Positions 1 to 8,300 of a DNA stretch of 64,000 nt are shown here, one piece after another; the first letter of the stretch is position 1, and every line of letters starts with the position of its first letter. Origin of the DNA: Bradyrhizobium sp. NAS96.2 (GTDB taxonomy: Bacteria; Pseudomonadota; Alphaproteobacteria; Rhizobiales; Xanthobacteraceae); contig NZ_LGHK01000007.1 in assembly GCF_001908235.1 (NCBI RefSeq), forward strand, positions 27,931 through 91,930. Reading direction: 5' to 3'. Below the pieces are notes generated by a model, which was not told the DNA's origin, did no database searches, and worked only from the letters and a program-made list of their open reading frames with translations. The translations under genes were made by a program, and so were the position numbers.

Positions 1-22
1 TATGCATTAGTGTTGAAATGGC

Positions 23-53
23 TTGAACCGCACGTAGCGTAAGGTTGTAGAGT
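23..53 (+). promoter_or_regulatory. MerR-type promoter remnant, copy 1
   Basis: TTGAAC (23-28) and TAGAGT (48-53) are separated by exactly 19 bp, the over-long spacer typical of promoters controlled by MerR-family activators. The spacer holds the imperfect dyad CACGTAGCGTAAGG. About 70 bp from here matches the region starting at 44333, where the promoter is followed by an ATG and a few codons. Here that ATG has been lost. The spacing and the homology are seen directly; control by a MerR protein (for example NolA, a Bradyrhizobium MerR-family regulator) is inferred. Confidence 0.5.
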
Positions 54-352
54 TGAAAAAAGCGGCCGCGGGAGAATGGCTCGTTGGCGCAAATGACCAA
101 CAGGCAAGTCAGGAGAGGTCCTGCTGATAGCGATTGAGTTGGGACCAATCAACTCGAAGATGAGGATCGTCTCGGTGCAAGGGCCCCGCCGTATTCTCTT
201 GATGTGAGATGTGATGATGTGAAATGGCGGGATGAATGGTGACGGAGTTGGAATAGCGTTTGCTCTGTCGAAGCCGCACTGGAGCCAGGTAACAAGAGGC
301 TGGCAAACACCAGAAACCTCCAACCACTGCTCTCGCGCTGTGGAGGCAACTA
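54..352. other. Leader region without a supported gene
   Basis: The first 20-30 bases after the promoter resemble the decayed start of a regulator gene (compare 44371-44400). The rest has no convincing reading frame on either strand. I looked for a tts box (the TtsI site expected upstream of rhizobial type III effector genes) before the start at 353 and found only weak fragments such as GTCAG at 107-111 without the rest of the motif. A good Shine-Dalgarno sequence, GGAGG, lies at 342-346. Confidence 0.4.
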
Positions 353-2277
353 ATGTCTAGCCTGGTGCCGGATGGCGATGACGACCCTGCGGAGCCGCGC
401 AACGCGCCGGCGGCGCAGCTCAGAACGGATCGTACGTTGCTTAATGCCGCCCTAAACGAGATTGAGCGCACGAGCCACATCAGCGACTTCTCGACCACAG
501 TGGTCCAGCACGGCAAGAAGTTGCAGATAGTAGCGGATCGCGCAATGTTCCTGCAGAAGGCTGCCGCGGATTTCCAGCTTAGATTTGTGGCAAGCTTCGA
601 GGATAACATCCGGGCGGGCAAATCGTGGGGGTACGCCACGACATGCAACGTGGTGAGCCGGGAGGCTGCGGGTCAACCTGGCATCGAAGCCTGTAAAGCA
701 ATAGCGGACCGGGTATCGAGGCTTGATGATGATCTGATCGGAAAGGTCCAATGCAAGACCCTTTCGCTGTTGGCGTCATCGTTCGGACGCCACTCCGCGA
801 TGGCCGACTGTCGCAATGGAACGATTAGAATCGCCGCGTTTTGTCTGGGCAAGAGCGGAGTAGTTCAGCGGTTGAACAGTCAACATGTGTCATTGCTGGT
901 GAACGCTTTCAGCAAGTGGCCCCAAGAGCCGAGCGTTCGCCAGGCGGCGGTCGCAATCGGGGATGAAGTCGTTCGCCGCGGGGATCGCCGCGCGCGGCTC
1001 TCTGAGTTTCTCCGCAAGGACTATCGACGCTGATGAATTGTTTTAGCAAATGGCTCGAAGAGGAGAGCGCTTGCAAGGCCATAGCCGCGATTGTCGGTGA
1101 AGTTCGTCAGCGCGCCGGCGCGCCGACATCGGGCTCTCTGAATTTGTTCCGCAAGGACTGGCGATCCTCGTGAACGAGTTCAGCAAATTCCTGGAAATGA
1201 GAGACTGTCGTCAAGCCGCAGTCGCGATCGCCGGTGAGGTCTTGAGCCGCGGCGGCCAACTCTCTCGTTTTGTGCCGATAGAACTCGCGAACCTGCTGAA
1301 TGGTTTCAGCAAATGGCCAGAAGAGGCCCTTTGCCATAAAGTGACGATCGCAATCCTCCGTGAGATTCTTAGCCGTGGGGATCAAATTGTTCGCTTTAAT
1401 CCGCACGACTTGGCGAAGCTGGTGGACGGCTTCAGCAAGTTGCCAGAAAAGACCGCGTCTCGTCAGGCTATAGGCGCGATTGCGAACGAAATCGTCTGCC
1501 GTGTCGCTCGGCTCTCACAGTTTGCCGAGCAGGATCTATCGAACCTGGTGAATGGGTTCAGCAATGGGCTGGCGACATTGCCTGTCGTCAGGCCGCGACC
1601 GTGATCGCGGCTGAGCTTGTTCGCTGCGCCGACCGGCACTCTGATCATAAAGCAGGGAGGACTTGCGAATCTCCTGAACGGTTTCAGCAAATGGCCGGAA
1701 CAGTCTGCGTGTCGGCGGGCCGCAATCGCAATTGGTCCTGAGGTCTTGCGCCGCTGGGATCAAATCGCCAGCTTTATTCCGCAGGACCTGACGAACCTCG
1801 TGAACGGCTTTAGCAAATGGCCAGAAAAGGCCACGTCTCGCCACACCACAGTCGCGGTCGCAAATGAGATCCTTGGCCGTGTCACTCAACTTTCTCAGTT
1901 TACGGAGCAGGATCTATCGAGCCTAGTGAATGGTTTTAGTAAATGGCCGGAAGAGCCTGCCTGTCGTCAAGCCACAGTCGAAATCGCGAGTGAGGTCGTT
2001 CGTTGCGCCGACTATCTCCCTGACTACCCTGCAGGGATTTGCGAATCTGGTGAATGGTTTTAGCAAGTGGCCTCAAGAGACCGCCTGTCGTCAAGCCGGA
2101 GTTGCGTTCGCTCGTGAAGTCCTTCGCCGCACCGACCAGGATGGGCGGCTCTCTGATTTCAATCACCAGGACCTGACGAGCCTTGTCGACGGTTTCAGCA
2201 CATGGCCAGAAGAGGCGGCGTGTCGGGACGCGATAGATCGTATCGCCAGATGGCGACATGGCCAAGGAGTCGAATGA
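353..2277 (+). pseudogene. SKWP-repeat type III effector pseudogene (RipS/XopAD-like)
   Basis: The region encodes about eleven tandem copies of a roughly 42-residue repeat (about 126 bp period) with the core LVNGFSKWPE followed by an ACRQA-type helix. This is the signature of the SKWP effectors (RipS of Ralstonia, XopAD of Xanthomonas), helical-repeat proteins secreted by type III systems. The start at 353 has GGAGG six bases upstream and opens a 226-residue piece with one repeat at its end. The repeats then continue in other frames: about 1033-1170, 1170-1604, 1617-2063 and 1930-2277. At least four frameshifts therefore break the gene, so no full-length product is possible. Known SKWP proteins are far longer (well over 1000 residues). 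The family call is confident; type III secretion of the ancestor is inferred. Confidence 0.75.
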
Positions 2278-2775
2278 CGATAGCGGAAGCCGCCGCAAGG
2301 GTTGTGAGGCTAAGCTCGATCAAGGTAAGGCCCGGGAAGAGCAGGGCGCCTCCGAAAGGCTGCAAGAAAATACGTGCCGCCAAGAACGCCTGCGATTTGG
2401 AGCGGAAAGGGTATGACCCCTCGGGTAACCGTTGCTTTGGGCTGCGAGCTACCAATCGGACACTATAATCGTCGCCTAAACCTTAAGCCTGGCTTCCCAG
2501 TGTGGAATGCCCGAAAGCATGACGTAGCCGGAGCCCCTCGCAAGACTTTTGAGCGCGGGGACGCCCGATCAAATCCGCTACCCCACGCGCAATTGCTTTC
2601 AAGCATTGGCCACTGAATCGAACGTTCCAATCTCAAACATCGCCGGCATTGCCGGTGGCGGTGCGTGGCAGCAATGCGATCGCTTTCATCGCAAGTCCGG
2701 CTGTCGAAGTCAGCCGAAACGGAAAGTCGAATATTGGCAGGTACCTCTCGTCCGTTTTTTCAGTACGCTCAGACG
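2278..2775. other. Gene-free stretch after the SKWP pseudogene
   Basis: Short open frames exist on both strands, but none shows a ribosome-binding site or recognisable domain. The first 200 bases may be further decayed effector sequence, since the frame after the last visible repeat keeps a basic, non-repetitive composition. Nothing else could be supported. Confidence 0.3.
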
Positions 2776-3129
2776 ATGAGCTCAATGTCGAAGATTGTAG
2801 CGGTCGGGGCAATTTTCTTAGGAGAAGCCCTTTCAATAATCGCGGAGTTGGTCGCCTCAAAGCAGTTTGAGAAAGCCGACGCGAATCTGACAATGCTCCT
2901 GCCGATGTTCCTGCTGATAATGATTGGTGGTATCCTGCTCGTCTACGGATACGCACTCGGCTACATGCATCTCAAGAATATTTGGATAATTGTCGCAATA
3001 TCCGTGGGAGCTATTTTGGTGGTGGAGCCGATTCTCACGTTCCTGCTCTTTCGAGAAGTACCGACAATCGGCTCGCTGATCGGGCTGGCGTTGGGCGCGC
3101 TTGGTACACTTGCTGCGATATTTTTATAG
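2776..3129 (+). CDS. Small four-helix membrane protein (EamA/SMR-like)
   Basis: This 117-residue protein is almost entirely four hydrophobic segments, at about residues 5-25, 38-58, 66-88 and 94-117. They are joined by short loops with few charges (KQFEKAD after helix 1; FREVPT before helix 4). Size and topology match the small multidrug resistance and half-size EamA (drug/metabolite transporter) proteins, which usually pump small molecules as dimers. I chose the ATG at 2776 (MSSMSKIV) because the longer frame upstream adds an implausible non-hydrophobic leader. It stands alone between the effector pseudogene and a gene-poor stretch. Substrate unknown; the SMR/EamA assignment rests on topology only. 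Confidence 0.5.
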   Translation: MSSMSKIVAVGAIFLGEALSIIAELVASKQFEKADANLTMLLPMFLLIMIGGILLVYGYALGYMHLKNIWIIVAISVGAILVVEPILTFLLFREVPTIGSLIGLALGALGTLAAIFL

Positions 3130-3376
3130 GCGCGATCGTCAGTCGGGTTCATGGCGGGCGCAGATTGAAAGCTACGCAACTTGGTTCTGCTCAATTTCGA
3201 ACGCAAGCGCAGGAAGTGAGTTCTGATGGATGTTTAGCTCCGAGCTACCTAGGAGTGAGGTACGATCATCGGGTCGCGGGAGCTCTTCAATTGAAGCTTT
3301 GATATCCCCTTCATTCGCCCACCTAAACCCAAGAACGATGCGTGAGACGAACACCCGGCATTGATTATGGTATTGC
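3130..3376. other. Gene-free stretch before the palindrome
   Basis: No frame with coding character is seen on either strand between the membrane protein and the palindrome at 3377. Confidence 0.3.
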
Positions 3377-3400
3377 TGGCATTATGGTATCATAATGCCA
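3377..3400. promoter_or_regulatory. 24-bp near-perfect palindrome, candidate operator
   Basis: Arms TGGCATTATG (3377-3386) and CATAATGCCA (3391-3400) are perfectly complementary across the 4-bp centre GTAT. The overall length and A/T-rich arms are those of an operator for a dimeric regulator rather than a terminator, because no T-run follows. The nearest downstream frame on the plus strand starts at 3521. A GntR-type site is one possibility, but the protein is not identified in the window. Confidence 0.45.
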
Positions 3401-3520
3401 AACCGGATGGGTAGAGTTGACTTCGTTGATGGTCGCTACCCTATATGGGTTTACTTTGCCGGACATTAAATCACCTTTATTGGAATTCCCTCGCCCGCTC
3501 TCGGGCAAAGGATCGCAAAG

Positions 3521-3781
3521 ATGCCGATCGCGACTATAGTTCTGGCCACCGTCAATGCGCCTCACAGCAAGCAGCTGGGCGAGGAGGCACTCGTTTTTTG
3601 CCTTAAGAATCCAGCCGCCGCTAAGGAAGTGCCAGGACACATGGCAGCGTTCTTCGGTGAAGTGGAGCCGTCCTTGCAGAAAGACTTCGCACATCAGGTC
3701 GGCATCAGCGATGTGGAACTCGTTGCTTCTGCAAAAGCGTTTTCCAGCTATTCCGGTGAGCATTACCCGCTTGCAGCGTGA
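3521..3781 (+). CDS. Hypothetical protein, 86 aa
   Basis: An 86-residue frame beginning MPIATIVLATVNAPHS, of mixed amphipathic composition. It has no signal peptide or membrane helix and no motif I recognise. The C-terminal half (VGISDVELVASAKAFSSY) looks like genuine alpha-helical coding sequence. No strong Shine-Dalgarno is visible. It lies 120 bp downstream of the palindrome at 3377-3400, which could control it, and upstream of the ICE excision module on the same strand. Function unknown. Confidence 0.35.
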   Translation: MPIATIVLATVNAPHSKQLGEEALVFCLKNPAAAKEVPGHMAAFFGEVEPSLQKDFAHQVGISDVELVASAKAFSSYSGEHYPLAA

Positions 3782-3907
3782 TAGCCGATAAAACCAGTTC
3801 GGATTGGACGCGGCTATTTTGGATACCCACCGCATGGACGCTTCGCTCGAGTGCACTGCCATAGGTGCGGTCAATCTCGCTCGGTGAGCCAATTCTTTCT
3901 GCGATAA

Positions 3908-4432
3908 TTGCGGCCGCGGCGCAGAGTTTCTGGCGGCGGTCGTTCCGGTCGCGGCAGTCGCCTCAGCTGCTTCTCGCAAGGCAGCGAGTCAGCCCCTGCC
4001 AGGTGTCGCTCGCCCGATGGCTGGCATGCTGCTCCGCATCGGTTCGGTGGAACACAGTATCTGGTCCAAAGAGTCGCCGATGACACGCGCGTCATACGCA
4101 GCCGAATTGCTGTTTGATGGTGGTTTCGACGCTCGCCCATATGCATCACGTTGGCTGCGGCGCGATGATCGGACGCGCGCCAGGTCCCGCCTTTCACCAT
4201 TTATCCAAACAGCAGCGCGTACGCCTGAGCACCGCTATGCGGGTGCTCGACGCGTACATTGCCAGTGGCAGCTATTGCATCATCGCCGAAGCGCTGTTCG
4301 CCCAGAGGCGCATCCCCGATCGCGCCTGGAAGATGCACGATCTGCGCAATCGAACGATCCGACTGGTACAGAGCGACCTCGCGCTGATGCGGACGATAGC
4401 GCAAGCCGCTGCGGCCGAAGCGCATGGGCTAA
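3908..4432 (+). pseudogene. Decayed DUF2285-domain (FseA-like) activator gene
   Basis: Two frames together resemble the DUF2285/DUF6499 regulators found next to rdfS-type genes in proteobacterial ICEs. The first, to about 4148, reads IGSVEHSIWSKE then AAELLFDGGFDAR. The second continues with GRAPGPAFHHLSKQQRVRLS, then RVLDAYIASGSY and LRNRTIRLVQSDLALMR. A further shift near 4395 is needed to reach the natural end (RKPLRPKRMG, stop at 4430-4432). In Mesorhizobium ICEMlSymR7A the homologous activator FseA is made by programmed frameshifting between two frames. One of the shifts here could be of that kind, but two shifts and the lack of a clear start favour decay. The 5' limit is uncertain and may lie near 3845. 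Confidence 0.55.
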
Positions 4433-4568
4433 CTAGCTCCTCCGTAGGGGGTATCGGAAAATCGTCCCGGCATCTTCGGCATCCCCATAAGCAGTTCTAC
4501 TACGCGATCGTGACCGTCGACGCGCGGCGACGCACGCCTGCACTCAAGACGATCACGGAGCTTATCAA

Positions 4569-4847
4569 ATGTCCGACCGGAGCGCGGATCAGCCGCAGCG
4601 ATACCTGCGCACACCCGAAGCAGCGCGCTTTCTGAGCTTGTCCGGCCGCACGCTGGAGAAACACCGAACGTACGGAACCGGTCCGGAATATCACAAGATC
4701 GGCGGGCGCGTAGTCTATTCAGTAGCTGACCTGACAGCATGGGCCAAACTGGGCAAGAAGAAATCGACCTCGGACCCGGGAGCCGGCACCGTACTGCCCG
4801 CAAAACGGCATGCGCCTATTCCCTATGCGGGCAAAGAGCGGCGTTAA
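4569..4847 (+). CDS. rdfS: RdfS-like excisionase (recombination directionality factor)
   Basis: A 92-residue basic protein with an AlpA/MerR-like winged helix-turn-helix: LRTPEAARFLSLSGRTLEKH (about residues 13-32), then YHKIGGRVVYSVADLTAWA. This is the fold of RdfS, which in rhizobial symbiosis ICEs drives the integrase toward excision and heads the relaxase operon. It lies just after the decayed DUF2285 gene and 3 bp before the RepA-like gene, the arrangement expected for this class of element. Its reading frame is intact although both neighbours are damaged. No integrase is present in the window, so its partner is not visible. Confidence 0.75.
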   Translation: MSDRSADQPQRYLRTPEAARFLSLSGRTLEKHRTYGTGPEYHKIGGRVVYSVADLTAWAKLGKKKSTSDPGAGTVLPAKRHAPIPYAGKERR

Positions 4848-4850
4848 GCC

Positions 4851-5744
4851 ATGTCCGCAAACAAATTCTCAGCGCACCACCGCCTCTCCGAACGCGAGCA
4901 GCTTGATCTGCTTCGTGCAGTTCCTGGTGATTTCGCGCCGCGCAATGCTCAGAATCTCATTGCCTATCCGCGCGCGAAAACGCAGCGGATTGTGCCGATC
5001 GATTTCCGTGCCGTTGCAATCTCAATTCATGCCGAAGCCGTGCCGAAACACGGCATGGCGACCATTTGGGATGCGGACGTTCTGATCTGGGCGCCGTGCC
5101 AGATCGTCGAATCCGGTGGCGCCGTATCGAATACGTCGCGCCTGATGGCTGCGAGGGCTGACGAGAGTCTAATCTATGTCGGGCGTGGCACCAGGACGCG
5201 GGACTATGATCAGCTGAAGGCGGGTCTCGACAGGCTGCAGTCAATGGCAGTGCAGACCTCGATCATCCTCTCGCCGCTCAAGCATTTTGCATGCGACGTA
5301 CGACAAGTCGTCCAGTGCCTGACATTGGCCAGCTATCAGCTCGAGCTAATGCGCGATCCGAACGATACCGAGCGCCAGAACTTCGCACCAACGCCTCTTG
5401 TTCCCTTAGCGGCACGCCTGCGTGGGCGCGGTCTCATTCCACATTCGGAGGGCAATTCTGTGAATCAGCTCGTGCTATCGGGGACCGCAACGCTTGTGCT
5501 GTCGGGAACTCGAGTTTCGCGCTATCGGGGACCGAAATCGGACCTAAGCGATTGTTCCTTGGCGTTTGCCGGCCACCACAATTTTATTGATCAGAAGTCC
5601 TTCGGGCACCAGATCACAAGCCGCATTGGAGGTGACTGCCAAAGGCAGGCCGCCTGTCCTGCTTGGCCTCAGAAGCCACACACGCTCTTCACCGAACTCC
5701 GAGCTTACGGGTCCCAGCCCCAGCCTCAGGGAGCGGCAGCATGA
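4851..5744 (+). pseudogene. RepA-like replication initiator, internally deleted
   Basis: The first 139 residues match the replication-initiator-A family that sits between rdfS and traF in many ICEs, with diagnostic stretches PRNAQNLIAYPRAKTQRIVP, IWDADVLIWA and LKAGLDRLQSMAVQTSI. The frame then jumps directly to LSPLKHFACDVRQVV, which in full-length relatives lies about 100 residues further on, so an in-frame deletion near nucleotide 5265 has removed the central core. The C-terminal part keeps the VLSGT...LSGTRVSRYRG motif, but the last 60 residues look out of frame. The ATG at 4851 follows rdfS by 3 bp. The frame is open, so a shortened protein could be made, but it probably lacks DNA-replication function. 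Confidence 0.6.
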
Positions 5745-6205
5745 GCGACCTTACCGAAGTGGAAGTGTTGTGGCTCGAGAAGCGTATCGAAAACCGCATT
5801 CGGTTTGGTCGCATCGTCGAGGAACGGAAGATCGATCGTCATCGGCGTGTCCTATCATTTGCACCCGGCAGCATTTTTGCTTTCGTTCGCTGGACATCTA
5901 ATGACTTTGGAACTGTCATTTCGCGGATTGACATCTTGCGCGCAGTTGCACCGGGGCAGCGCTGCTCGACCGTGCCGTATGTGAAGCCCGGCGGAGAGAT
6001 TTTGCTGCGACTCTCTGGCTGGCCGAAGGTCGAACGAGTGTTGCAGATGACCGATGCCATTGAGGCGCTCGGCATCAATCCCGCCGATGTCGCGCCTGAT
6101 CATTGGCGTCACGTTCATAACCGCCTGTCCGTCAACGAAAACCCGCGTTCCTACACGAAAGCGCGCCATCAGGCTTGGCTCCATCGTCAGAGAGTGATGC
6201 GATGA
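5741..6205 (+). CDS. DUF2840 family ICE protein
   Basis: A 154-residue protein with the DUF2840 features: LTEVEVLWLEKRIENRIRFG near the start, then GSIFAFVRWTSNDFGTVISR and a conserved middle PGQRCSTVPYVKPGGEILLR. DUF2840 proteins occur almost only in ICE transfer operons between RepA-like and TraF genes; their function is unknown. The ATG at 5741 starts in the last codon of the preceding gene (4-bp overlap) and its stop overlaps the traF start by 4 bp, so it is translationally coupled within the operon. It appears intact. Confidence 0.75.
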   Translation: MSDLTEVEVLWLEKRIENRIRFGRIVEERKIDRHRRVLSFAPGSIFAFVRWTSNDFGTVISRIDILRAVAPGQRCSTVPYVKPGGEILLRLSGWPKVERVLQMTDAIEALGINPADVAPDHWRHVHNRLSVNENPRSYTKARHQAWLHRQRVMR

Positions 6206-6714
6206 CAGGACGCCTGAAGACGCTGACTACAACGTTTGGGGCCGTTGCTGCGTTGCTCACGACAATCGCAATGGAGCCGCTTCCGCTCTACATCTGGAAT
6301 GCATCGACGAGCGTGCCAATCGGTCTCTATCGCTTACGACCATCGAAAGCCTTCCATGTCACTGAGCTGGTCGCTGTTCGGCCGCCGGAGCCGCTCGCAA
6401 CCTTCCTTGACCTCAACGGATATCTGCCCATTGGGGTCCCCATGCTCAAGCGCGTGCTGGCCCTCCCAGGGCAGAGCGTTTGCAGAAGTGGAATCACGAT
6501 TTCGGTCGATGAAATTGCGGTCGGCGAGGCGAGGGATCGCGACGCACGCGGCCGGCCGCTGCCGAAATGGCAGGGCTGCCACGTCGTCGGCGACGACGAG
6601 CTCTTTCTCATGAACTGGCAGTCGGACGACTCCCTTGACGGGCGGTACTTTGGATTTCTTCCGACTTCGGCCGTGATCGGTCGTGCTCTCCCGGTGTGGA
6701 CATGGGAGGAATGA
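6202..6714 (+). CDS. traF: TraF, S26-family conjugal pilin signal peptidase
   Basis: A 170-residue protein with one N-terminal membrane segment (about residues 8-26) and the S26 peptidase core. The catalytic Ser lies in the STSVPIGLYRL block (about residue 35) and the catalytic Lys in GVPMLKRVLALPG (about residue 87). The C-terminal box is LDGRYFGFLPTSAVIGRALP. TraF processes and cyclises the TrbC pilin in RP4-type systems, and trbC is present at 18547. ATGA overlaps couple it to the DUF2840 gene and to the lytic transglycosylase. The ATG at 6202 was chosen for this overlap and for the length usual in the family. Confidence 0.8.
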   Translation: MTGRLKTLTTTFGAVAALLTTIAMEPLPLYIWNASTSVPIGLYRLRPSKAFHVTELVAVRPPEPLATFLDLNGYLPIGVPMLKRVLALPGQSVCRSGITISVDEIAVGEARDRDARGRPLPKWQGCHVVGDDELFLMNWQSDDSLDGRYFGFLPTSAVIGRALPVWTWEE

Positions 6715-7604
6715 TCGTGCGTGTTCCACGTGTCTATCCCGCAATTCCTCTGTTTAATCGATTGCGGGACCATTCCTCCGTCCCGGCCAATGGTTGCAAG
6801 GCTGACGCGCGCAGCGGCAATCCAGGGCGGCCGAATGGCCGGCGCGAAGCAGCTTTACCCTGGACGGTCGTGAACACGACAGCATGCTCAGCTCGGTCGG
6901 GCGTGCGTGTTTGGGCTGTCGTGCCACTTCTGCTTATTTTGACTGCGTCGCATAGTGGTGCTTTGGCTGAGAACGGGCCAGCGGCTCGAGCGGTCCATCA
7001 AGCAGAGAGCCCGTTCGCCGCTTTTATGGAAGAAGCGTCACGACGCTTTGCAATCCCGGTGGACTGGATCAGGTTTGTGCTGGACAGCGAAAGTTCTGGG
7101 CAAGTGCACGCCAGATCGCCGAAAGGTGCGATGGGCCTTATGCAAGTCATGCCCGCGACTTGGGCAGAACTGCGCCTGCGCTATGACCTAGGCAACGATC
7201 CGTTCGATCCGCGCGACAACATTCTGGCAGGCACTGCATACCTGCGTGAATTGCTCAGCCGCTATGGCTCGCCTGGCGTGTTTGCCGCGTACAACGCGGG
7301 ACCAACTCGCTACGAAGAGTTTCTCACAGGCCATTCCCTGCCTGGTGAAACGCGAGCCTACGTGATCAAGCTTGCAAGCTGCCTGGGCATCAAACTGCCT
7401 CCGACGTGGATCGCCGACCGACGGTCGTCGGCAGCGGCAATGTTATTCATTGCACGATCCGATCTCATGCATAGGGACGATCCGCCAGCGTTCGTACCTT
7501 CGAGCGACACAACGACTGCATTTTCGTCGCGAGATATTTTGCAGATGGGCCCCAGGTCCACTGGGGTGTTTGTCGCCCGATCAGGTTCGGGAGCATCGCG
7601 GTGA
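6711..7604 (+). CDS. Conjugative lytic transglycosylase (SLT domain)
   Basis: This 297-residue protein has a long N-terminal region, a signal-anchor helix near residues 65-85 (VWAVVPLLLILTAS) and an SLT-type lysozyme-like domain. The catalytic Glu is in LDSESSG; the motifs MGLMQVMPATW and FAAYNAGPTRYEEFL follow. It opens a hole in peptidoglycan for the mating channel (TrbN/VirB1 role). ATG 6711 overlaps the traF stop in an ATGA. Its own stop overlaps a GTG at 7601, which begins a reading frame destroyed by insertion sequences, so it is now the last intact gene of the entry operon. Confidence 0.8.
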   Translation: MIVRVPRVYPAIPLFNRLRDHSSVPANGCKADARSGNPGRPNGRREAALPWTVVNTTACSARSGVRVWAVVPLLLILTASHSGALAENGPAARAVHQAESPFAAFMEEASRRFAIPVDWIRFVLDSESSGQVHARSPKGAMGLMQVMPATWAELRLRYDLGNDPFDPRDNILAGTAYLRELLSRYGSPGVFAAYNAGPTRYEEFLTGHSLPGETRAYVIKLASCLGIKLPPTWIADRRSSAAAMLFIARSDLMHRDDPPAFVPSSDTTTAFSSRDILQMGPRSTGVFVARSGSGASR

Positions 7605-7681
7605 TCAGGCGCAGGTTGGCAAGCGGTGGCGAGCTTCAAGGAACGATTGGCGAAACGGCAAGACCAGTGCGCAAACACGAC
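7601..7681 (+). pseudogene. 5' stump of the next operon gene, cut by an IS66 end
   Basis: A GTG at 7601 overlaps the transglycosylase stop (GTGA), the same coupling used by the preceding genes. About 27 codons follow (IRRRLASGGELQGTIGE...) before the terminal repeat of an IS66-family end begins at 7682. The remainder is not found after the IS cluster. In related ICE operons a DUF736 gene usually lies between here and the relaxase; no DUF736 sequence was seen in the window. Confidence 0.4.
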
Positions 7682-8197
7682 GTATGTGTCCGAGGCCTGC
7701 ATATGAGGTCGGATATTGACGATCCTGATGCTCTCGCGCTGGCTATATGCTGGCCATGCGCCTACCGCACGAGCTCCTATTTCGTACGGGGAACAGCTTT
7801 GGAAGCTTTCGCGATCACTGCTTCGGCACATTCGATCACGGCACTGAACTCTGCGCTCTTCCACGTATCGACCGAATGGCCGTCATCGAACAGCTCGTCG
7901 GAAGCGTCCCGCGCTCGTGCGACCAATTCACGGAGCGCGGCAAGGGCTTCCGAGAGCGGTTTGGCATCCGCTCCGTTTCGGGAAGATTGCGTCACCTCTC
8001 TATCTCCATCACATTGCGAGTACGGACCGTCAGGCAGTTTCGCGACAATAGATCACCGTCACTATTGCGCCGGGTCTGATCTTGTGTGCTTCGACAACCT
8101 GTGCTCAGGCGGCGGCAGCGTCAGGTTCTGCGCATATTCAGTTCCACGGCAGCAGGTGGTCAATTCGGCTTACGGGATGCCGGAAAGGCGGAGAGCG
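7682..8197 (-). mobile_element. Truncated right end of an older IS66-family element
   Basis: The sequence begins with GTATGTGTCCGAGGCCTGCA, a variant of the terminal repeat at 8206. It then follows the same order as 8206-8720: a reverse-strand small ORF, then the tail of the transposase region. It breaks off near 8190. It is therefore a second, diverged IS66 end lying head-to-tail with the intact element and was already present when the newer copy inserted at 8198-8205. Confidence 0.7.
7777..7995 (-). CDS. IS66-associated small protein, 72 aa (older copy)
   Basis: A 72-residue protein clearly homologous to the one at 8301-8513. Shared blocks are NGADAK, LSEALAALRELVARA, DELFDDGHSVDTWKS and AEAVIAKA. 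The protein is predicted to be helical and rich in Ala and Glu, with no known catalytic motif. It lies downstream of where the transposase of this truncated element would have ended. Retention of the frame while the rest of the element was lost is notable. Function unknown. Confidence 0.5.
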   Translation of the reverse strand: MTQSSRNGADAKPLSEALAALRELVARARDASDELFDDGHSVDTWKSAEFSAVIECAEAVIAKASKAVPRTK

Positions 8198-8205
8198 ATC
8201 ACGAC
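8198..8205. repeat. Target-site duplication, left copy (ATCACGAC)
   Basis: The 8 bp just left of the terminal repeat at 8206 are identical to the 8 bp just right of the other terminus (11548-11555). Eight base pairs is the duplication length of IS66-family elements. Confidence 0.9.
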
Positions 8206-8300
8206 GTATGCGTCCGGGGGCTGCACATGACGTCGGATATTGGTGAGTCCAACGCTCTCGGGCCGGCTATATGCTGGCAATGCGCCGACCGGGCGAACTC

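Noticed and set aside
3365..3979. A 204-codon minus-strand frame
   Set aside because: Covers the palindrome and lies antisense to the small gene at 3521 and the DUF2285 remnant; no domain or ribosome-binding site seen.
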